A DNA stretch of 64,000 nt from Lachnospiraceae bacterium JLR.KK002 (lineage in GTDB: Bacteria > Bacillota > Clostridia > Lachnospirales > Lachnospiraceae): NCBI GenBank assembly GCA_036941025.1, contig JAYMNP010000001.1, positions 4,148,296 to 4,212,295 of the forward strand, in the 5' to 3' direction. Position 1 is the first letter of the stretch; each line of letters opens with the position of its first letter. Below the pieces are notes generated by a model. It searched no databases and was not told the DNA's origin. It saw only the letters and a list, made by a program, of their open reading frames with translations. A program made the translations under genes and the position numbers. Positions 42,092 to 48,892 of the stretch are shown piece after piece.

Positions 42092-42923
42092 AAGAAAAAA
42101 TGCAAATGAATGGAAACGTCACGGAATACAGGCTCTCTGGGCGCTGCTTACCAACAGCTATCTGGCAGGTTTTGTTCAGGGAAAAATATACAGGGGAAAG
42201 CTGAAAAATCTGTGTGTTCCCGGATTAAACTGTTATTCCTGTCCGGGGGCTGTGGGCGCCTGTCCCATTGGAGCAATGCAGGCGGTAATCGGAAACTGGA
42301 ATTTTAAATTTGCATTTTATGTGGCAGGATTTCTGATGTTTGTGGGAGCACTGACGGGCAGATTTGTCTGCGGCTTTTTGTGTCCCTTTGGCCTGATTCA
42401 GGATTTGCTGCATAAAATTCCTTTCCTGAAAAAAATAGAAACATTCAGGGGAGATAAGCTGCTCCGAAAACTGAAATACGTTATTTTACTGGTATTTGTC
42501 ATATTTCTGCCCATGGTTCTGGTAGATGTGCTGGGTCAGGGAGCACCCTGTTTCTGTAAATTAATCTGTCCGGCAGGCACATTGGAAGGCGGTTTTCCAT
42601 TGGTTCTGTTAAATAAATCCATGCAGAGCGCTGTTGGATGGCTGTATGCCTGGAAGAACGTTATTCTGATTGTTATGGTTATATTTTCCATGATGATTTA
42701 CAGGCCTTTCTGCAAATATATATGTCCATTGGGGGCTGTTTATTCTGTTTTCAATCCCATTGCGGTATTACGGTACCGGGTGGAAAAAGAAATCTGCACC
42801 GAATGCGGCGTCTGTGCGAAAGTCTGCAAAATGCAGGTGAATCCGGTGGAGAGCCCGAATCATCCGGAATGTATCCGCTGCGGTGTATGCAGGAAGTCAT
42901 GTCCGGTAAATGCAATACATTAA
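42084..42923 (+). CDS. Membrane 4Fe-4S (NapH/YccM-like) polyferredoxin
   Basis: 279 aa from TTG 42084 (GGAG ten bases before); no ATG fits. CYSCPGAVGACPIGAMQ, CGFLCPFGLIQD, CKYICPLGAVYS and a C-terminal pair of ferredoxin sites (CTECGVCAKVCKM, CIRCGVCRKSCP) flank about five membrane helices. Likely carries electrons across the membrane to the CXXC protein and TlpA lipoprotein. Overlaps the preceding gene by 8 bases. Confidence 0.88.
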   Translation: MDKRKNANEWKRHGIQALWALLTNSYLAGFVQGKIYRGKLKNLCVPGLNCYSCPGAVGACPIGAMQAVIGNWNFKFAFYVAGFLMFVGALTGRFVCGFLCPFGLIQDLLHKIPFLKKIETFRGDKLLRKLKYVILLVFVIFLPMVLVDVLGQGAPCFCKLICPAGTLEGGFPLVLLNKSMQSAVGWLYAWKNVILIVMVIFSMMIYRPFCKYICPLGAVYSVFNPIAVLRYRVEKEICTECGVCAKVCKMQVNPVESPNHPECIRCGVCRKSCPVNAIH

Positions 42924-42924
42924 A

Positions 42925-42997
42925 GTAACAGTTCAGCCTGTATTCTGTGCGAATCATGCTGGCATGAATGAGCTCAGAATACAGGCTGAACTGTTAC
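42925..42997. repeat. Perfect 23-bp palindrome with inner hairpin
   Basis: GTAACAGTTCAGCCTGTATT (plus CTG) and its exact complement at 42975-42997 enclose a loop that itself holds CATGC/GCATG. No T-run follows, so it is not a simple terminator. Confidence 0.9.
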
Positions 42998-43027
42998 ATA
43001 TTAAATGAAATGTTATAAAAAAAGTAC

Positions 43028-43056
43028 TTGCATTTTGGAACGAACTGTGATAATAT
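43028..43056 (+). promoter_or_regulatory. Promoter of tRNA cluster
   Basis: TTGCAT, 17 bases, TAATAT, located 38 bases before the first tRNA. Confidence 0.75.
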
Positions 43057-43093
43057 TAATCCGTCGCTGAGATAACGACAGGATAAGACAACT

Positions 43094-43165
43094 GGCTCCT
43101 TGGTCAAGCGGTTAAGACATCGCCCTTTCACGGCGGTAACACGGGTTCGATTCCCGTAGGAGTCA
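43094..43165 (+). tRNA. tRNA-Glu (TTC)
   Basis: Acceptor GGCTCCT pairs with AGGAGTC; anticodon loop CTTTCAC; normal T arm GGGTTCGATTCCC. First of a seven-tRNA cluster. Confidence 0.97.
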
Positions 43166-43246
43166 TTTCATAGTTAATATTTTATTGAATGCCGGGCATT
43201 TGAGAGAGAGATTTTGTTGAGTATCGGTATTTGGTGAACATAATAT

Positions 43247-43319
43247 GCCGATGTGGCTCAATTGGCAGAGTAGCTGATTTGTAATCAGCAGGTTATCGGT
43301 TCGAGTCCGATCATCGGCT
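43247..43319 (+). tRNA. tRNA-Thr (TGT)
   Basis: Acceptor GCCGATG/CATCGGC; anticodon stem GCTGA/TCAGC with loop TTTGTAA. Confidence 0.97.
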
Positions 43320-43339
43320 TGTGTTGATTCAATCAACTT

Positions 43340-43413
43340 GGACCTTTAGCTCAGTTGGTTAGAGCAACCGGCTCATAACCGGTCGGTCCTGGGTTCGAGT
43401 CCCCGAAGGTCCA
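43340..43413 (+). tRNA. tRNA-Met (CAT), elongator-type
   Basis: Acceptor GGACCTT/AAGGTCC fully paired including the first pair, which argues against an initiator; anticodon CTCATAA. Confidence 0.93.
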
Positions 43414-43435
43414 CTTTTATTAGCTATGAGATTAT

Positions 43436-43509
43436 GGCCCAGTGGCTCAGTTGGTTAGAGCGCCGCCCTGTCACGGCGGAGGTCGAGGGTTCGAGTCCCT
43501 TCTGGGTCG
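43436..43509 (+). tRNA. tRNA-Asp (GTC)
   Basis: Acceptor GGCCCAG/CTGGGTC; anticodon stem CCGCC/GGCGG with loop CTGTCAC. Confidence 0.97.
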
Positions 43510-43597
43510 TCGATACAGTTTTATATTGTATCTTTATTGTGTGTAATGCTCAATAAAATATGATTACCGGATACAGACGTTCGGTAAGAGATTAAAT

Positions 43598-43670
43598 GGG
43601 ATCTTAGCTCAGCTGGGAGAGCATCTGCCTTACAAGCAGAGGGTCACAGGTTCGAGCCCTGTAGGTCCCA
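43598..43670 (+). tRNA. tRNA-Val (TAC)
   Basis: Acceptor GGGATCT/AGGTCCC with one wobble; anticodon stem TCTGC/GCAGA, loop CTTACAA. Confidence 0.97.
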
Positions 43671-43675
43671 TTTGT

Positions 43676-43759
43676 GCCGGCGTGGCGGAACTGGCAGACG
43701 CGCAGGACTTAAAATCCTGTGGTGGCAACATCGTACCGGTTCGATTCCGGTCGCCGGCA
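43676..43759 (+). tRNA. tRNA-Leu (TAA)
   Basis: Acceptor GCCGGCG/CGCCGGC; long variable arm (TGGTGGCAACATCGTA); anticodon loop CTTAAAA. Confidence 0.97.
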
Positions 43760-43802
43760 TTGGATGAATAGAATTTTGAAAATTTAACAGACAGATTTTA
43801 TT

Positions 43803-43873
43803 GCAGATATGGTTCATTGGTAGAACGCCAGCTTCCCAAGCTGGAAAGGCGGGTTCGATTCCCGTTATCTGCT
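43803..43873 (+). tRNA. tRNA-Gly (CCC)
   Basis: Acceptor GCAGATA/TATCTGC; anticodon stem CCAGC/GCTGG, loop TTCCCAA gives anticodon CCC. Confidence 0.93.
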
Positions 43874-43883
43874 TTTTATTTTA

Positions 43884-43924
43884 CAGAAAATACTGAGTCA
43901 CGCTAACGTGTGAAAGTATTTTCT
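43884..43924. repeat. Palindromic dispersed repeat, copy 1
   Basis: AGAAAATACT pairs with AGTATTTTCT around a loop with ACG/CGT; it ends in TATAAGAAAA. A diverged but still paired relative is at 47923-47962. Confidence 0.7.
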
Positions 43925-44036
43925 ATAAGAAAAACCATTATACGCAGGGTCTGTCCCGGCGAAGCGAGGGTACTTGTGCAAAGGGTTCAAGAATGAGGGG
44001 ACAGAACTGTTACGATTTTATAAGGAGGAAAAGCAT

Positions 44037-44360
44037 ATGGTAAAGCATATTGTAATGTTTAAACTGAAAGAAGAATTTAACGGGAAAACTGCCATGGAAA
44101 ATGCTGCGGAAGCCAGAGCCAGGGCGGAGCGGCTGAGAGATCTGGTGCCCTCTGTGGTAAAAATGAAAGCAGTATGTAATGCTCCGGCAGCAGATGGAAC
44201 CAATTATGAGCTGGCTCTGATTTGTGACTTTCAGGATATGGAAGGGCTGAATGCATATCAGAACCATCCGGAGCATATAAAGTTTGGAGCATTTATCAGT
44301 CAGATGCGGGAAAGCAGAGCCTGCATTGACTATGAATATGAAGCATCCGAATCTAAGTGA
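44037..44360 (+). CDS. Dabb-domain (stress-responsive A/B barrel) protein
   Basis: 107 aa, AAGGAGG before ATG 44037. MVKHIVMFKLKEEFNGKTAM, ELALICDFQDMEGLNAYQNH and PEHIKFGAFI match the Dabb dimeric alpha/beta barrel. Cytosolic; related proteins include olivetolic acid cyclase and stress proteins, but bacterial roles are unclear. Its last 8 bases overlap the end of the convergent GH18 gene. Confidence 0.9.
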   Translation: MVKHIVMFKLKEEFNGKTAMENAAEARARAERLRDLVPSVVKMKAVCNAPAADGTNYELALICDFQDMEGLNAYQNHPEHIKFGAFISQMRESRACIDYEYEASESK

Positions 44361-45498
44361 TGGTAAAGGTATCTGCCAGCAGCAGCCAGTTCGCCCGAAA
44401 GAGCTGCATAATCTGCCAGTAGCCCATACCGCGAAGACGGTATTCACTGACGAGGCCGAATTTGGCGGAAAGGCTTCGGACATCTTCAAACCATACTTCA
44501 TGGGTGCTCCCCTCTGAGACGTAACGAAAATAAGGGGACTGCGCAGTTTCATCAAACTGAATAACAGCATTGTGGGCAATGGCAATCTGGACGGCCTGAA
44601 CATTGCCGATGGTAGTGGCTTTTGAGGTACCCTGCCGGAAAGGCAGGGTCCAGTCATAGCCGTAATTGGGAATACCAAGGCTGATTTTGGAGGCCGGTAT
44701 TTTTGTCAGAGCGTATTCCACGACCTGGCGGACTTTATTGAGGGGAGCCACTGCCATGGGAGGGCCATATGTGTATCCCCACTCATATGTCATCAGAAGA
44801 ACGGAATCAGCAGCTTCTCCGAGCAGTCCGTAATCCTTGCCTTCGTACAGCAGACCGGTCTGGCTGTCAGAGGTTTTGGGAGCCAGCGCCACGGAAACAG
44901 GGTAACCCAGCTCATTTACGGCTGTCCGTATATCCCGGACAAAATTCACAAAAGGAATTTTATCTTCCGGCAGGATGTATTCAAAGTCAATGTCCACGCC
45001 TTCAAAGCCCCGTTCTGTTATCTGAGAAAGCAGATTTGCAATCAGATTCTGTTTAGCAGTTTCATTATTTACCACCTGGGAAATCAGGTAGTTGCTGAAC
45101 TGTCCCGAAGGACCGAAAGGGGTCAGAGTCAGAATGGGAGCGGTGCCGGAAGATTTTGCGGCAGAAATCATGAATGAGTCATCCAGAGCAGGAGGTATCA
45201 GTTCTCCCTCTGTGGTAAATCCATAAGAGAAAATAAACAGGCTGGAAAGATAAGGAAGAGTCTGTTCCAGTACCCATCTGCTGATAAAGGGATAGGCATA
45301 TCCTCCGGTGATTACTTCATAAGTTCCGGCAGATTCTGAATCCGGCTGGTTTTCCGTAGACAGAAGCAGAGCCTGCCCTACAGCCAGCGGGTAGGGGTAC
45401 GGAAGCTGATTATTGTAAATAACAGACTGGGCGGAAATTCCGTGGGAGGATGCAATGGTATCCACTGTGTCACCGGGACGTACAATATAAATTTCCAT
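44353..45498 (-). CDS. LysM-GH18 (YaaH/SafA-like) glycoside hydrolase
   Basis: 381 aa. One LysM at the N-terminus (YIVRPGDTVDTIASSHGISA) and a GH18 barrel from about residue 60 with the catalytic GFEGVDIDFEY motif (DxxDxDxE form). Similar proteins (YaaH-type) cleave N-acetylglucosamine linkages in spore cortex or peptidoglycan. No signal peptide, as is common for spore-targeted forms made in the mother cell. Suggests a spore-forming ancestry. Confidence 0.92.
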   Translation of the reverse strand: MEIYIVRPGDTVDTIASSHGISAQSVIYNNQLPYPYPLAVGQALLLSTENQPDSESAGTYEVITGGYAYPFISRWVLEQTLPYLSSLFIFSYGFTTEGELIPPALDDSFMISAAKSSGTAPILTLTPFGPSGQFSNYLISQVVNNETAKQNLIANLLSQITERGFEGVDIDFEYILPEDKIPFVNFVRDIRTAVNELGYPVSVALAPKTSDSQTGLLYEGKDYGLLGEAADSVLLMTYEWGYTYGPPMAVAPLNKVRQVVEYALTKIPASKISLGIPNYGYDWTLPFRQGTSKATTIGNVQAVQIAIAHNAVIQFDETAQSPYFRYVSEGSTHEVWFEDVRSLSAKFGLVSEYRLRGMGYWQIMQLFRANWLLLADTFTIT

Positions 45499-45833
45499 AT
45501 ATGCAGAAACCCTTTTTCTTTAAAATATGAAACGGCCGGGAAAAAGTTTCCGAAGCATGTCTGCAAAATGAACATGAAAACCGGGGCGGCCGCCCGCGGT
45601 CATTGTGGAAAAGGGCCTGCAACTTATCTGGACTGCATGGTGGGGGAAGAAATGCCGGATGTGATTCTGGAAGAAATGCCGGATGTGATTCTGGAAGAAA
45701 TGAGGGAAGTTGCTTCCTGGAATCTGTGCATTGCAGAAACAGCCTGTTCCTGACGTTGGAATTCCATATGGAAAAGGATGGAAAAGGATGGTCAGAATAA
45801 GGGAGAAAAGTAATGAAAAATGTGGAAATATGG
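45499..45833 (+). other. Spacer with 24-bp tandem repeats
   Basis: Contains two exact 24-base units (45646-45693) plus a half unit. Open frames across it show no ribosome site or family match, so I see no real gene here. Confidence 0.6.
45646..45705 (+). repeat. 24-bp tandem repeat, 2.5 copies
   Basis: Unit begins GAAGAAATGCCGGATGTGAT. The third copy diverges after twelve bases. Confidence 0.9.
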
Positions 45834-45862
45834 TTGCAAAATGCGCAGAAAAAAGCTAAAAT
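45834..45862 (+). promoter_or_regulatory. Promoter of hydrogenase-like gene
   Basis: TTGCAA, 17 bases, TAAAAT; start codon 73 bases downstream. AAATCT and AGATTT arms lie over the -10 and just after it. Confidence 0.65.
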
Positions 45863-45934
45863 CTAACTAAGATTTATACAGAGGACGGGAGATGTATAAA
45901 AATAAAATGAGGAGCGGGATGGAGGATTTGTATC

Positions 45935-47878
45935 ATGGAAATGGGTAAGTTAAATTCAGGACTGGTTTATACCAATGAAGAATGTGTTGGGTGTAATCAC
46001 TGTATTTCGGCATGTCCGGTTTTTGAGGCAAATTATTCCCTGACCAAAGATGGAAAAGACCTGATTTATGTAAACGGGGATGCATGTATCCAGTGTGGCG
46101 CATGTATTGACGCATGTCATCATCATGCAAGGGATTTTCGTGATGATACGGAGCAGTTTCTGGAAGATTTGAAGAACGGAGAGCTCATCAGCCTTCTGGT
46201 GGCGCCTGCATTTATTGCAAATTATCCCGGACAGTACGGGAAGGTTCTGGGGTACCTGAAAAACCTGGGGGCCAGGCATATTATCAGCGTGAGTTTTGGA
46301 GCGGATATTACCACTTGGGGGTATCTGAATTATATTACAAAATATAATTTTAACGGAGGGATTTCTCAGCCATGTCCTGCCATTGTGGATTATATTGAGA
46401 AGTATGTGCCGGATTTGGTTCCCAAAATAGTTCCGGTGCACAGCCCCATGATGTGCGCGGCGATTTATGCGAAAAAGTATATGAATATATCGGACAAACT
46501 GGCTTTTATCGGGCCCTGTATTGCGAAGAAATCAGAGATTATGCGCCCGGATAACCGCCCGTATGTGTCTTATAATGTGACGTTCCATCATCTGATGAAA
46601 GCGTTAAAAGGCGTGAATCTGTCTTCCTGTGAGGCTGTGGATGAACTGGAATACGGCCTTGGGAGCGTATATCCCCAGCCGGGAGGATTAAAGGAAAATG
46701 TGGAACATTTTCTGGGAAAAGATGTGATGGTACGTCAGATTGAAGGGGAAAAACATGCTTATCATTTTCTGAAAGAATACGCGAAACGCGTAAAGAGCGG
46801 GAAACAGCTTCCCTTCATGGTGGATGCTCTGAACTGTACCAGCGGATGTCTCCACGGGACAGGCGTGGAGCCGGGGACTGTGGAAAATGACGACGTGCTG
46901 TTTGAGATTAACAACCAGAGAAATAAGGCAAAATCCGCCAGACAGGACAGGAAGAAAGATAAGAACAGCCCCTGGGGAAAATGGATTACATACGAAAAGC
47001 GGCTTGAGAATTTTAATGCTCAGTTTGCAGGACTGAAACTGGAAGATTTCATCTGTAAATATGAGAATAAAAATACGGGAGTTTCCGTAAGCGAACATCA
47101 GATAGAAGCAGGCTTTGAAGACATGAAAAAAGATACCAGGGAAAAACGTGAGATTGACTGCGGCGCCTGCGGATATGAGAGCTGCCGCCAGATGGCGGAA
47201 GCCGTTGCCATGGGCCTGAACCGGAGAGAAAACTGTATGCATTATGAGAAAAGCGCATTGCAGGAAGAACAGGAGCGGATGCGTGAGGTTACGGAGCAGT
47301 TAAAAGAATCACAGAAGAGAAAACAGATTCTGTATCAGGAAATTATGGATGATTTTCAGCAGATTAAGACAGCCATGGGAGAACTGGCAGAGGGCAACCA
47401 GTGTTCTGCTGAGGATGCCACCAGAATTGCCCAGGCAGTGGGCGGCATGTCTTCCTTTACGGAAATGCTGCGTGGCTCCATGCAGCAGGTGGTAGATGCG
47501 GTGCAGGGATACGATACCATGAATGAATCCATTATAAAAATCTCCAACCAGACCGGTATGCTGGCGTTGAATGCGGGAATTGAAGCCGCAAGAAGCGGAG
47601 AAGCCGGAAAGGGCTTTGCAGTAATAGCAAACCGTGTCCGGGATTTGTCGGAGCAGACCAAAACAGCCGTTGCCACCGGTAAGGAGCAGAGTACCATCCT
47701 GATTCCTGCCATACAGAAACTGGATGATGAAACGGTCCAGTTTGTACAGAATATTGAAAGCATCAATGAAGGGACTTCTGCTCTTGCGGCCAGCAGCCAG
47801 GAAATAGCGGCTCAGACGGAGATGATTGATGAGGTGGTAAACCGTATGGCGGAAAAGATGAAAGAAGTCGTAGATTAA
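45935..47878 (+). CDS. [FeFe]-hydrogenase-like / methyl-accepting fusion protein
   Basis: 647 aa, soluble. N-terminal two [4Fe-4S] sites (CVGCNHCISACPV; CIQCGACIDACHH), an H-cluster-type domain with variant motifs (ISQPCPAIVDYIEKY, IGPCIAKKSEI, DALNCTSGCLHGTG), a third Fe-S domain (CGACGYESCRQMAEAVAMGL), then a methyl-accepting signalling helix pair with the tip TGMLALNAGIEAARSGEAGK. Such fusions are regarded as putative sensory hydrogenases. It would sense H2 or redox state and signal to CheA/CheW. No transmembrane part. Runs alone with its own promoter and terminator. Confidence 0.9.
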   Translation: MEMGKLNSGLVYTNEECVGCNHCISACPVFEANYSLTKDGKDLIYVNGDACIQCGACIDACHHHARDFRDDTEQFLEDLKNGELISLLVAPAFIANYPGQYGKVLGYLKNLGARHIISVSFGADITTWGYLNYITKYNFNGGISQPCPAIVDYIEKYVPDLVPKIVPVHSPMMCAAIYAKKYMNISDKLAFIGPCIAKKSEIMRPDNRPYVSYNVTFHHLMKALKGVNLSSCEAVDELEYGLGSVYPQPGGLKENVEHFLGKDVMVRQIEGEKHAYHFLKEYAKRVKSGKQLPFMVDALNCTSGCLHGTGVEPGTVENDDVLFEINNQRNKAKSARQDRKKDKNSPWGKWITYEKRLENFNAQFAGLKLEDFICKYENKNTGVSVSEHQIEAGFEDMKKDTREKREIDCGACGYESCRQMAEAVAMGLNRRENCMHYEKSALQEEQERMREVTEQLKESQKRKQILYQEIMDDFQQIKTAMGELAEGNQCSAEDATRIAQAVGGMSSFTEMLRGSMQQVVDAVQGYDTMNESIIKISNQTGMLALNAGIEAARSGEAGKGFAVIANRVRDLSEQTKTAVATGKEQSTILIPAIQKLDDETVQFVQNIESINEGTSALAASSQEIAAQTEMIDEVVNRMAEKMKEVVD

Positions 47879-47892
47879 TATATTTTGAAAAA

Positions 47893-47922
47893 GAATCCTG
47901 CGCGGCAGGGTTCTTTTTTTTT
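47893..47922 (+). terminator. Intrinsic terminator
   Basis: GAATCCTGC pairs with GCAGGGTTC, followed by eight T. Confidence 0.9.
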
Positions 47923-47962
47923 CAGGAAATACTGCGCTACGTTAATGTGTAAAATATTTCCT
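47923..47962. repeat. Palindromic dispersed repeat, copy 2
   Basis: AGGAAATACT... pairs with ATATTTCCT; aligns base for base with 43884-43924 (GCGCTACGTTAATGTGT against GAGTCACGCTAACGTGT). Confidence 0.7.
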
Positions 47963-48039
47963 GTAAGAGAAAATAATTATGCGTTTCGTGCGAATGGAAG
48001 ATGTCAGGAAAGGAATTTTGTTACTTTTTTATAAAAAAT

Positions 48040-48126
48040 GGAAACTTTTTTTGTTAAATTAGTTTCTTGCGATTTTTACAGCAGGATGTTACAATGGTGG
48101 AAACTAAAATAAGAAAAATAGTTTCC
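48040..48126 (+). promoter_or_regulatory. TetR-gene promoter with two operator palindromes
   Basis: -35 TTGCGA (48067) and -10 TACAAT (48090) with a 17-base spacer. Palindromes GGAAACT...AGTTTCT (48040-48067) and GGAAACTA...TAGTTTCC (48099-48126) flank it, as for an autorepressor. Confidence 0.75.
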
Positions 48127-48222
48127 GCTTTTGTTTTATGGGACCAGGATGCTCAAAGCACCGGAATCCTTATATAAATAAAGGATTCAGAAAACAGAAG
48201 TGTGCAGGCGGGAGGAACAGGA

Positions 48223-48798
48223 ATGGAATTACAGAAAAAAATTCTGGAAGGAACGCTGGAGGTATTTAATCAGAAAGGGCTGAAATTCACCATGGATGAC
48301 CTGGCCGGGCATCTGGGAACCAGTAAGAAAACCATTTACATGGTATTCCGTGATAAAGAAGCGCTGTTTCTGGCCATGGTAGATTATCTGTTTGCCACTA
48401 TTAAAGAGGCAGAACAGAATGTGGTGGAAGATGAATCCGGAAATACTCTGGAAAAAATAAGAAAGATTCTGGGAGTTCTGCCGGAGGGATACAAAGATGT
48501 GGATTTCCGCCAGTTATATATGCTGAAGGAGAAGTATCCCAGGATTTATGAAAAGGTAGAGGAGCATCTGGAAACAGGCTGGGAAACCACCATTGCTTTG
48601 CTGGAGCAGGGAATGGCGGAAGGGGTCATCCGCCCCGTTCGGATTCCCATTCTGAAAATGATGCTGGAAGCATCACTGGAACAGTTTTTCCAGCGGGATG
48701 TGCTGATACGGAACCGGATTTCCTATCAGGAAGCGTTGGACGAGGTAGTGAATATTCTGGTAGATGGCATACAACTGACTCGGGATTCACAGAAATAG
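48223..48798 (+). CDS. TetR-family transcriptional regulator
   Basis: 191 aa; GGAGG before ATG 48223. N-terminal HTH (KFTMDDLAGHLGTSKKTIYM, VFRDKEALFLAMVDYLF), C-terminal ligand domain typical of TetR. Probably represses itself and the galactoside operon that starts 94 bases downstream, through the GGAAACT palindromes (inference). TetR control of a glycosidase operon is less usual than LacI or AraC. Confidence 0.92.
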   Translation: MELQKKILEGTLEVFNQKGLKFTMDDLAGHLGTSKKTIYMVFRDKEALFLAMVDYLFATIKEAEQNVVEDESGNTLEKIRKILGVLPEGYKDVDFRQLYMLKEKYPRIYEKVEEHLETGWETTIALLEQGMAEGVIRPVRIPILKMMLEASLEQFFQRDVLIRNRISYQEALDEVVNILVDGIQLTRDSQK

Positions 48799-48892
48799 AT
48801 TTACGGATATTTTGTGATGGCATGTGCCGGAGATAACAGCCGTTTCGAGAGCAGGCAATTGTCTGGTTTCGGGAGGATGGAAAGGAGAAGTT

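Noticed and set aside
45442-45753. 103-aa open frame over the 24-bp repeats
   Set aside because: It overlaps the GH18 gene start antisense, has no ribosome site and consists partly of repeat units.
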